Below are positions 57,699 through 64,000 of a stretch of DNA of 64,000 nucleotides, one piece after another. The DNA comes from Syntrophaceae bacterium. Lineage in GTDB: Bacteria > Desulfobacterota > Syntrophia > Syntrophales > PHBD01. The position numbers and the translations under genes are program-made. How positions within the stretch are numbered: position 1 is the stretch's first letter; every line of letters starts with the position of its first letter. The notes under the pieces were generated by a model. The model was not told the origin of the DNA, searched no databases, and saw only the letters and a list, made by a program, of their open reading frames with translations. The stretch spans positions 1-64,000 of the forward strand of contig JABLXX010000008.1 in assembly GCA_013177825.1 (NCBI GenBank), written 5' to 3'.

Positions 57699-57977
57699 CG
57701 CTTCAATAACGATATCGGCATCTTAGCATACTTCTTTCAAGTCGCTTGTGAAGGATATGCCTGCCCTCGCCGCAATGGCTTCCTCCTTGGTCATCTTCCC
57801 TTTATCCACGCGGCCGGGAAGGTAGCCGTTCACGAATTGCTCGGCCTTTTCCAGCATGGCCGGCACGACATCGGTGCATTTCGTCTTGTACCCGTAAAGG
57901 GCACACTGGAGAGAAATCTGGTGCCCCATATTGCCGGCCCCGACGACACAAATGTTTTACACATCTTCGATTTTCAA
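57699..57977 (-). pseudogene. Broken, truncated 3-hydroxyacyl-CoA dehydrogenase (NAD-binding part)
   Basis: Reading from a TTG at 57977 behind AAGGGTG, the frame gives LKIEDV, a TAA stop (57957-57959), NICVVGAGNMGHQISLQCALYGYKTKCTDV, ... KMTKEEAIAARAGISFTSDLKEVC, a second TAA (57723-57725), and DADIVIEA. This is the Rossmann NAD-binding N-terminus of 3-hydroxyacyl/3-hydroxybutyryl-CoA dehydrogenase (GAGNMGHQI). Both stops can be explained by one base change from a Lys codon (VKN and CKD in relatives). Homology ends near 57699 and the remaining two thirds are gone. It is the last member of the CoA-transferase/FAD-oxidoreductase/crotonase run. Confidence 0.8.
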
Positions 57978-58062
57978 GATTTCACCCTTTCAGTCCTGTA
58001 ATTCCATTTCAACCGTCATCTGCCGTTGTTGAAAACGGGCTCGCCGGTTGATGGACGGGGCA

Positions 58063-58908
58063 TCATTTCCCCTGGAATTTCGGAAGACGCTTCTCCCGGC
58101 GGGCGGCCAGCGCCTCCATGAAGTCGGCCGTGGTGAAGGCCTCGTTCAGGCCTTTGTTTTCCAGGTTCAGGGCCGTCGTGAGGGCATCGATCAGCGGCTT
58201 GTGGAGGGTCCGTTTGGTCAGGCGGACCGCGTAGCCGGCTCCAGCAGGCGGAATGAGCCGGAGCGCCATCTCGCGGGCGTAGGCCATCACTTGGTCGTGG
58301 GGAAGCACCTTGTTGACCAGTCCCAGTTCCAGGAGTTTCTTTGCCGGGATTCGCTCGCCGAAAAACATGATCTCCTTGGCTCGCTGGAATCCGATCAAAC
58401 GGGGAAGCATGTAGCTGGAAGCAACCTCCGGGACGATGCCGAGACGGATGAACGGCAGTTGCGCCCAGGCGTGCTCGGAGCAGTAGACGAGGTCGCAGCA
58501 GGTCAGACACATCGTGAATCCGCCGCCGATAAACAAGCCGTTCACCGCGGCGATGATGGGCTTGTCGCATAGCCACATCTTCAGGGTCATCCTGGCCTCC
58601 GCGATGTCCGTCATGTCGATCTCGGCCTTGGCCTCGTCGCTCGCAGGAGCCATGGCGTTCGGGTGGAAGTAGCCGCCGCTGCAGAAGGCCTCTTTCGTCG
58701 GATCGTCGGAGTCGGGATCCCTTGCGCCGGTGAGGATCACGGCGTGGGCCGTTTCATCCTTTTCCAGTGCGTCCATCGCCCAGAACAGCTCGTACGTGGT
58801 GTACTTGCTGAAGGCGTTCTTCCGTTTCGGAATGTTCAGCGTGATGGTGACGATGCCGCTGTCGTCCTTGCTGTAAGTGATCTCCTGAAACTCGTTCACC
58901 TGCATCAT
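58063..58908 (-). CDS. Crotonase-family enoyl-CoA hydratase/isomerase-like protein
   Basis: A 281-residue crotonase-fold enzyme. Conserved segments: ITLNIPKRKNAFSKYT, VILTGARDPDSDDPTKEAFCSGGYF, AAVNGLFIGGGFTMCLTCCDLVYCSEHAWAQLPFIRLGIVPEVASSYMLPRLIG. Here too the hydratase Glu after GGG-x is not conserved (GGGFTM), but a Glu is present in VPEVASSY at the position where isomerase or epoxide-isomerase relatives carry an acidic residue. The start at 58908 (ATGATG) follows AGAGGGGAAG; a reading to 59061 runs back into the oxidoreductase gene. It follows the CrtI-like gene by 112 bases and precedes the dehydrogenase remnant. Confidence 0.85.
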   Translation of the reverse strand: MMQVNEFQEITYSKDDSGIVTITLNIPKRKNAFSKYTTYELFWAMDALEKDETAHAVILTGARDPDSDDPTKEAFCSGGYFHPNAMAPASDEAKAEIDMTDIAEARMTLKMWLCDKPIIAAVNGLFIGGGFTMCLTCCDLVYCSEHAWAQLPFIRLGIVPEVASSYMLPRLIGFQRAKEIMFFGERIPAKKLLELGLVNKVLPHDQVMAYAREMALRLIPPAGAGYAVRLTKRTLHKPLIDALTTALNLENKGLNEAFTTADFMEALAARREKRLPKFQGK

Positions 58909-59020
58909 CTTCCCCTCTTTCCTCCGGCGGTTCCGCCGGCTCTTCCCGTTACCGATGACCGGAGAGGCGGTTTCGCAACGCCTCGCGGTCCGGAAACCGC
59001 CTCTCCGGCCGGCAGACGGC

Positions 59021-60427
59021 CTAGCCGCCCTGCAGGACCGTTTCGGCACAGAGCATGGCACTGTTGGCGGCGGCGTTGATGCCGATTCCCCTCCCGCGGT
59101 ACGTGTCCCCGGCGAAATAGAGCCCCTCTATTTCCGGGGCCTTGACGTCCGGCTTGAACTTGCCGGTCTGCATGGGTTTGCGGGCGAGTCCGTCACAGCC
59201 GATGCACTTGTAGGGGATCCGCCATTCGACTTTTTCTTCCATCCCGGGCCACATATCCGTCACCATCTCTTCCCACATCGCTTCGAGAAGTCGGTTCATC
59301 TCGAAACGGTCCTGTATCTGCGGAATTTCCACGACGATGTCGGAGTGGATGATCATTTTCCCCTCGGGGGCGATGCCTTTCATGTGATTGGAGGGGGCGT
59401 ACCCCTGAAACGGCGTGCCCGTCCGTTTCAGCTTCAGGGCGGTCCTGAACTCCACGTCGTCGAACAGGGGCTCGCTCAGGCCGATCATGTAGCCGATCAG
59501 TCCGGTGGTCTCCATCCGGATGTCCTTGATCCGCTTCACCCACCACTCGGGGAGCGGCGATTCGCCGCCGTCCAGGGGAAGGACGTTCCCCAGGTCCCAG
59601 AGCGGCAGGGCGCATACCACCCGGTCGGCCCCGATGACTTTCCGTTCCGGCTGGTTCCAGGCGTCCTGGTAGGGGGCCACGCTTCGGCCGATGGCCACGC
59701 CGACGGCCTTTGTACCGTCGAACAGAATCTCCTCCACCGGGGAATTCAGGTACAGGGTGCCGCCCGCCTCGACGAAGGCATCTTTCAGGGGATCCATCAT
59801 GCCCTGCATGCCTCCTTCCGGGTAGCTCGACCGGATGATGTTGCCGGGCTTTGCATGGCGCATGTTTTCCCGCATGATCCACAGGCATTCCCCCGCGGAC
59901 ATCTCCTCGGTCTCCAGAACGGTGGTGCAGAGCATGCCCGCATTGGCGATCATCTCCTCGACGATTTCGTGCCGGACGTTTTCCCGGAACCAGTCCTTCA
60001 GGCTCCGGCCGTCCCACGGATCCAGTTCCTCGTCGGTGATCTCCTGGATGATCTTCATCACCCGGAAGTACTCCCGGATTCCGTTCTTCGTCTTTGCCAG
60101 CCTGGCGCCCAGGTCGCGCCACTGTTTGTCTTCGGGGCTGTAGATGATCATCTTTTCACAGTACCTCTCTCCCCACTTGACCTTCTTGCCCACTTTCTCG
60201 ATCAGGATGTTTCCGCCGCCGAACTCGCCCATCTCCACGGCGTGGAGACCGACATCGAGGAGCCATTCATCCCTGTACGTCCAGGACTGCATCCGGCCGC
60301 CGACCTGCCCGTAGCGATCCACCAGGAGGACCTTCTGTCCCGCCCGCTGCAGCAGGCCTGCGACTCCCAATCCGGCGATGCCGGCCCCGACAACAATCGT
60401 GTCAAAACGCTTTTCCGCTGAATTCAT
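59021..60427 (-). CDS. NAD(P)/FAD-dependent oxidoreductase, phytoene-desaturase (CrtI) superfamily
   Basis: A 468-residue FAD protein: FDTIVVGAGIAGLGVAGLLQRAGQKVLLVDRYGQVGGRMQSW at the N-terminus and APEIEGLYFAGDTYRGRGIGINAAANSAMLCAETVL at the C-terminus. A central GDNIIRSSYPEGGMQGMMDPLKDAFVEAGGTLYLNSPVEEILFDGTKAVGVAIG stretch is the usual second FAD/substrate region. AAGGAGAAGG precedes the ATG. It lies between the CoA-transferase and crotonase genes and is the counterpart of the oxidoreductase at 47892-49286. The reaction is unknown; a ring or chain desaturation of an acyl-CoA or free acid is possible. Confidence 0.82.
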   Translation of the reverse strand: MNSAEKRFDTIVVGAGIAGLGVAGLLQRAGQKVLLVDRYGQVGGRMQSWTYRDEWLLDVGLHAVEMGEFGGGNILIEKVGKKVKWGERYCEKMIIYSPEDKQWRDLGARLAKTKNGIREYFRVMKIIQEITDEELDPWDGRSLKDWFRENVRHEIVEEMIANAGMLCTTVLETEEMSAGECLWIMRENMRHAKPGNIIRSSYPEGGMQGMMDPLKDAFVEAGGTLYLNSPVEEILFDGTKAVGVAIGRSVAPYQDAWNQPERKVIGADRVVCALPLWDLGNVLPLDGGESPLPEWWVKRIKDIRMETTGLIGYMIGLSEPLFDDVEFRTALKLKRTGTPFQGYAPSNHMKGIAPEGKMIIHSDIVVEIPQIQDRFEMNRLLEAMWEEMVTDMWPGMEEKVEWRIPYKCIGCDGLARKPMQTGKFKPDVKAPEIEGLYFAGDTYRGRGIGINAAANSAMLCAETVLQGG

Positions 60428-60460
60428 GATCGGCCTTCTCCTTCTGCATCTTTCTTCGGG

Positions 60461-61777
60461 CTATGATTCGTAAAAATGATTTTCCCGGGCCTCTTTTTCC
60501 AACTGATCCCGGAACTGCGGGTGGGCGACCCTGATCATCTCCCGGATCCGGTCCTTGATCGATTTGCACTTGAGGTCGGCGATGCCGTGCTCCGTGACCA
60601 CGTACTGTACGTCGGTGCGGGGCGTCGTGACGACGGCACCGGGAGGCAGGGCGCAGGTGATGCGGGACAGGAGCGTGCCGTCCTTCTGTTTCGTCGTGGA
60701 CTCGAGGGCGATGAAGGACTGCCCACCCGGGGAGAGCTGGGCGCCCCGGACGAAATCGAGCTGACCGCCCGTGGCGCTGAACTGCCGGTAACCGACCGAC
60801 TCGGAGCACACCTGTCCGGTCAGGTCGCACATGAGGGCGTTGTTGATGGAGACAAACTGGCTGTTCCGGCCGATGGTGTAAGGATTCCCCACGTAATCGA
60901 TGGGATGGGCCTTCACGGCATCGTTCTTGTGGACAAAGTCATAGAGCTTTTTCTTCCCGAGGCCGAAGCTGAAGATGATTTCGTTCGGATGCAGGGTTTT
61001 CCGCTTCCCGTTTACAACCCCCTTCTCGGCCAGGCTGATCATGGAGTCCACGAGCATCTCCGTGTGGATGCCCAGGTCCTTGTGGCCCTCCAGGAAGAAG
61101 CCGACGGCGTTTCCCAGGCCGCCGATGCCGATCTGGATGGTGGCGCCGTCATCGATCCGGGAGACGATATGGTGGGCGATCTGCCGGTCGATGTCCGTGA
61201 TCGGCGCATCGGGAAGCTCCGGAATCTCGTGGTCGTGCTCGCAGATGTAATCGACGTCCTTCACGTTCACGAAGGCTTCCTTCGGACCGTAGACATAAGG
61301 GGTCCGCTTGTTGACCGAGACGATGACCGTATCGGCGTGCTCCACGGCGATCTTGCCGCAGAGGGTGCCCATGACGCCGAAGCTCATGTCGCCGTTATCG
61401 TCGGGCGGAGACACCTCGATGCAGAAGACATTGCCCTTGAAGACGTTCCGGGTCGTGTAGTCGATTTTGCCGAACTGGTAGGCGAAGACGTCAACCGTGC
61501 CCTGGGAGCAGCCCATCCGTTCGAAAGGGCCCATGAAGACGGATGTGAAGCGGATCCCTCCCTGGCTTCCCGGCTTGAAGAATTCGTAAGGGTAGAGCAC
61601 GATGCCGCTCATCACGGTCACGTTCTCCAGCTCGTTCCTGCGCTTGTCGATCTCCTTCAGCAATTCGTACGGAAGGCCCGACGCGGCCATGGCGAATACC
61701 CTGTCGTTCGACTTGATGACTTTTGCCGCTTCCTCCACGGACACCCGTTTCTGCTTGTAGATTTCCCTCCAGTCCAC
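60461..61777 (-). CDS. Acetyl-CoA hydrolase/4-hydroxybutyrate CoA-transferase family protein
   Basis: A 438-residue family I CoA-transferase-like enzyme, homologous to the product of 16228-17535. The start is a GTG at 61777 behind AGGAGGTTCTCAGC; the resulting VDWREIYKQKRVSVEEA lines up with NRWQDLYKEKRKTIPEV of the other copy, which supports it over the longer reading to 61834. Motifs: IQIGIGGLGNAVGFFLEGHKDLGIHTEMLVD (catalytic Glu of HTEM) and YVVTEHGIADLKCKSIKDRIREMIRVAHPQFRDQL. First gene of the run with the CrtI-like oxidoreductase and crotonase. Likely activates the free acid using an acyl-CoA donor. Confidence 0.87.
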   Translation of the reverse strand: MDWREIYKQKRVSVEEAAKVIKSNDRVFAMAASGLPYELLKEIDKRRNELENVTVMSGIVLYPYEFFKPGSQGGIRFTSVFMGPFERMGCSQGTVDVFAYQFGKIDYTTRNVFKGNVFCIEVSPPDDNGDMSFGVMGTLCGKIAVEHADTVIVSVNKRTPYVYGPKEAFVNVKDVDYICEHDHEIPELPDAPITDIDRQIAHHIVSRIDDGATIQIGIGGLGNAVGFFLEGHKDLGIHTEMLVDSMISLAEKGVVNGKRKTLHPNEIIFSFGLGKKKLYDFVHKNDAVKAHPIDYVGNPYTIGRNSQFVSINNALMCDLTGQVCSESVGYRQFSATGGQLDFVRGAQLSPGGQSFIALESTTKQKDGTLLSRITCALPPGAVVTTPRTDVQYVVTEHGIADLKCKSIKDRIREMIRVAHPQFRDQLEKEARENHFYES

Positions 61778-61948
61778 GCTGAGAACCTCCTGTTCAGGAT
61801 TTTTGCTGCCTCGAAGAGGTCCCGGGAGCACCAATCATACCATCATCACATGCCATTGATATTATTAGATATTAAAATTGATACGCCCTTGCATTGTTCA
61901 AATGTGTTTACTTTTGTCTTTATTTGTCTTAATCGGTTCAGGAACGTC
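61778..61948. other. Divergent control region, AT-rich
   Basis: About 170 bases between the CoA-transferase gene and the PAS-type activator. Much more AT-rich than the surroundings (61850-61930). I looked for a -24/-12 promoter toward the CoA-transferase and found none with correct spacing; ordinary -35/-10 matches are weak on both strands. Confidence 0.5.
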
Positions 61949-63418
61949 ATGAGGAGTGATATTGTGCACGGAAAACAAATACCTGTAGACGTCTATGCCT
62001 ATCTGCCGGAGATCCTGGACTCCGTCTCGGACGCCGTCGTTATCGTCGACGTCGAACCTGAGCCCCACCTCGTTCTGATCAACAAGCTGGCCTGTGAAAT
62101 CCTCAAAATTAAGGCGGAAGACTGGCTCGGGAAATCGCGGAGCGAGTATATCGGCGGGCTCATAGACCGGTCTCTCATCAACGACAGCCTTCGGGAAGGC
62201 AAAGAGACCATGGGCCTCATCCATACAAAAGACGGCGTGGAGGTGCTGTCGAGAACCCGCCCCGTTTTCGACGCCAACGGGAAACTGAAATTTGCCATCG
62301 TAACGACGATGACCCTGAAGGAGCTCTTCGGCCTCAAGTCAAAACTGGAAAAGGAGCGCTACGAAAAAGAGAAATACCGCCAGGAGGTCGAGCACCTCCG
62401 CCGGTATGTTATGGCGGCGAACGATCACATTTTTCAGCGGGAGGGGACGAAAAGCCAGATCGAGTTTGTGAAAAAGGTTGCGCCCGTGGACTGCACGGTC
62501 CTGATCATGGGGGAGTCCGGGGTCGGCAAGGAAGTGCTGGCCAAGACGATCCACACCAACAGTCCCCGGGCGGATATGCCTTTTGTCCCCGTCAGCATAC
62601 CGGCCATTCCCGAGAATCTGCTGGAGGCGGAGCTGTTCGGATACGAGGAAGGCGCTTTTACCGGATCGAGGCGGGGGGGAAAAACGGGCCTGTTCGAGAT
62701 GGCCCAGGGAGGGACACTGTTTCTGGATGAAGTGGGCGACATTCCTCCCGTTACACAGGTCAAGATTCTGCGGGCCATCGACAATGGTGAAATCATCCGG
62801 GTCGGCGGGACGAAAAGCATAAAACTGGATGTGCGGATCATTTCGGCGACCAACAAGAACATGGCGGAGGAAGTGAAGGAGGGCCGGTTCCGCGGCGATC
62901 TCTTTTACCGACTCAATGTCGTTCCTTTCATCATCCATCCTCTCCGCGAGCGGAGGGAAATCATCATCCCCCTGAGCGTGGAATTTCTGAAAGTGAATAA
63001 TCTGAAATACGGATTCGACAAGAAAATCACGGAAGAAGCCCTTGAGGAGCTCAGGAGGCATTCCTGGCCGGGAAACATCCGCGAACTGAAAAACGTCGTC
63101 GAGCGGCTGACCATCATGAGCGACAGTCAGGTCATCACCGATTCAAACGTCCGGGAGATTCTTTCCACCACGGAAGAAGGACAGGGTGTGCTTCTGGGCC
63201 TCAACAAGTATCCCGCTGTGCCCGAGGCATCGCCGGGCGTCGTCTCCATCATGAGCGAATACGAATCCTACGAGCAGTCCAGGATCCTCGAAGCCCTCAA
63301 GCAGGCGGGCGGCAGCAGGACCAAGGCGGCCAGGATTCTGAACATCTCTCGCACCAAGCTGTATCAGAAGCTGAAAAAAAACTCTTCCTCCATCGAGCCG
63401 GCCAAACGGACGTCCTGA
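61949..63418 (+). CDS. PAS-domain sigma-54-dependent transcription activator
   Basis: A 489-residue activator without a receiver domain. N-terminal PAS domain (about residues 10-130, ILDSVSDAVVIVDVEPEPHLVLINKLACEIL), a coiled linker, AAA+ domain (Walker A GESGVGKE, loop GAFTGS in place of GAFTGA, LFLDEVGDIPP) and a Fis-type helix-turn-helix (GGSRTKAARILNISRTKLYQKLKK). It should respond directly to a small molecule. Two starts are possible: ATG 61949, or GTG 61964 with the better AGGAGTG site. Divergent from the CoA-transferase run, which it may control. A long in-frame extension toward 60476 crosses the opposite gene and is an artefact. Confidence 0.9.
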   Translation: MRSDIVHGKQIPVDVYAYLPEILDSVSDAVVIVDVEPEPHLVLINKLACEILKIKAEDWLGKSRSEYIGGLIDRSLINDSLREGKETMGLIHTKDGVEVLSRTRPVFDANGKLKFAIVTTMTLKELFGLKSKLEKERYEKEKYRQEVEHLRRYVMAANDHIFQREGTKSQIEFVKKVAPVDCTVLIMGESGVGKEVLAKTIHTNSPRADMPFVPVSIPAIPENLLEAELFGYEEGAFTGSRRGGKTGLFEMAQGGTLFLDEVGDIPPVTQVKILRAIDNGEIIRVGGTKSIKLDVRIISATNKNMAEEVKEGRFRGDLFYRLNVVPFIIHPLRERREIIIPLSVEFLKVNNLKYGFDKKITEEALEELRRHSWPGNIRELKNVVERLTIMSDSQVITDSNVREILSTTEEGQGVLLGLNKYPAVPEASPGVVSIMSEYESYEQSRILEALKQAGGSRTKAARILNISRTKLYQKLKKNSSSIEPAKRTS

Positions 63419-63478
63419 CCATATCCGCCGGAAGCACTGCACCGGCGCGGAGTCTCGAATGTTGTGGCCAGTAAATCG

Positions 63479-63508
63479 TTGACGGACAAGATGTTCTTGC
63501 CCTATGCT
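63479..63508 (+). promoter_or_regulatory. Probable sigma-70 promoter of the SH3b gene
   Basis: TTGACG-N18-TATGCT. Start near 63515, 45 bases before the ATG. Confidence 0.45.
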
Positions 63509-63559
63509 TCTCCGGCGATAAGGCAGCTTTTTGCCATAGCTTGCGGAAAGGAGGGTAAA

Positions 63560-64000
63560 ATGCGTCGTTATACTTTTTTGGCGATATGCCTCTTCGTTCT
63601 GGGCGTCTTCTTGATGAACGCCGCGGTGGCCGCGCAGAAGGCAATGAGCGTTCAGGTCAAGGAGAGCCAGTTGAGGGCGACACCGTCCCATCTTGGTAAA
63701 ATCGTGGCCAAGGTATCCTACGGTGACCGGGTGACGGTGATCGAGGAGCAGGGCGACTGGAAAAAAGTGTCGCTCAACAGAAAAGCGCAGGGATGGATTC
63801 ACAACTCGGCCCTGTCGACCAAGCAGATTGCCCTGAGGGCCGGCAGCAGCGGCGGCTCCTCCGTTTCCGGTGGCGAGATCGCCCTCGCCGGCAAGGGGTT
63901 CAACAAAGAAGTGGAAGCCCAGTACCGCCAGAACAACAAAAATCTCGATTACGCCTGGATCAACCGCATGGAGACCTACAGTGTATCTCCGAGGCAGATG
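63560..64000 (+). CDS. Exported protein with bacterial SH3 domain (cut by window edge)
   Basis: The first 147 codons are present. A signal peptide (MRRYTFLAICLFVLGVFLMNAAVAAQ) is followed by an SH3b domain, residues about 30-85: MSVQVKESQLRATPSHLGKIVAKVSYGDRVTVIEEQGDWKKVSLNRKAQGWIHNSAL. SH3b domains bind peptidoglycan or proteins at the cell wall. The following part (KGFNKEVEAQYRQNNKNLDYAWINRMETYSVSPRQM) is probably the start of a second domain that continues outside the window. GGAAAGGAGGG precedes the ATG. Confidence 0.85.
   Translation, partial: MRRYTFLAICLFVLGVFLMNAAVAAQKAMSVQVKESQLRATPSHLGKIVAKVSYGDRVTVIEEQGDWKKVSLNRKAQGWIHNSALSTKQIALRAGSSGGSSVSGGEIALAGKGFNKEVEAQYRQNNKNLDYAWINRMETYSVSPRQM

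Noticed and set aside
61845-61855. ATGCCA considered as a -24 box toward the CoA-transferase gene
   Set aside because: The matching -12 position reads CATC on the plus strand, with no GC at the required spacing.
60476-61948. Long in-frame extension of the PAS-type activator upstream of 61949
   Set aside because: It runs opposite the CoA-transferase gene and past the AT-rich divergent control region; the activator domains begin after 61949.

Overview
This 64 kb, GC-rich window looks like a chromosomal piece of a strictly anaerobic, fatty-acid or aromatic-acid degrading bacterium of the Desulfobacterota, closest in flavour to syntrophic Syntrophales-type organisms. That placement is inferred from content: two acyl-CoA dehydrogenases with EtfAB and FixCX, CoA-transferases, paired crotonase/FAD-oxidoreductase modules, a cytoplasmic [NiFe] hydrogenase, an AtoE-type short-chain fatty acid transporter, a multihaem cytochrome with a TAT flavoprotein, and many sigma-54 activators. 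No rRNA, tRNA, CRISPR array, integrase or IS element was seen.

Layout. 1-2.9 kb: start of an exported protein, a DsrE-like protein, a decayed radical SAM gene, and a minus-strand set of a secreted protein, an isochorismatase-fold cysteine hydrolase and a single-domain cereblon (CULT) protein. 3-9 kb: a BKACE-family enzyme behind a probable sigma-54 promoter, divergent from a hydrogenase operon (NuoG/HoxU-like, HoxY, HoxH, maturation protease). 9-18.8 kb (minus): acyl-CoA dehydrogenase, CoA-transferase, second acyl-CoA dehydrogenase, a hairpin terminator, then fixC, fixX, etfB, etfA and a histidine kinase/sigma-54 response regulator pair. The head of this run has a good -24/-12 promoter and two identical-plan palindromes upstream, so it may be one self-regulated transcription unit. 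19-22.8 kb: an HMG-CoA-lyase-like enzyme, an acyl-CoA carboxylase carboxyltransferase and a MaoC dehydratase, with a long palindromic repeat between the first two. 22.9-29.3 kb (minus): a NarL/NarX-type pair, a molybdenum-storage-protein homologue, a small protein, a TiaS-like protein and a GH57-GT5 fusion, probably one operon. 29.4-33.2 kb: HrpA-type helicase. 33.3-35.6 kb: TAT flavoprotein plus six-haem cytochrome c.

35.6-40.5 kb (minus): atoS-atoC-like two-component genes and the transporter atoE, which has its own -24/-12 promoter and a cluster of GCGC palindromes. 40.7-44.6 kb: mostly exported proteins (a PLD-fold protein lacking its catalytic His and Lys, a secreted 2-keto-4-pentenoate-hydratase-like protein, an SGNH hydrolase, a secreted nitroreductase). 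44.7-46.1 kb: PAS-PAS-GGDEF protein. 46.2-50.2 kb: crotonase, CrtI-like oxidoreductase and acyl-CoA ligase. 51-57.6 kb (plus): asparagine synthetase, nitrilase-family amidase and a complete CUT1-type ABC importer in one operon. 57.7-61.8 kb (minus): CoA-transferase, a second CrtI-like oxidoreductase, crotonase and a broken 3-hydroxyacyl-CoA dehydrogenase, divergent from a PAS-type sigma-54 activator. The window ends inside an exported SH3b protein.

Together the genes describe uptake and activation of carboxylic acids, beta-oxidation-like steps, electron transfer through ETF to a quinone-linked FixCX, and hydrogen or reduced-carrier turnover, under heavy sigma-54 control. All family assignments come from reading motifs; no database search was possible.
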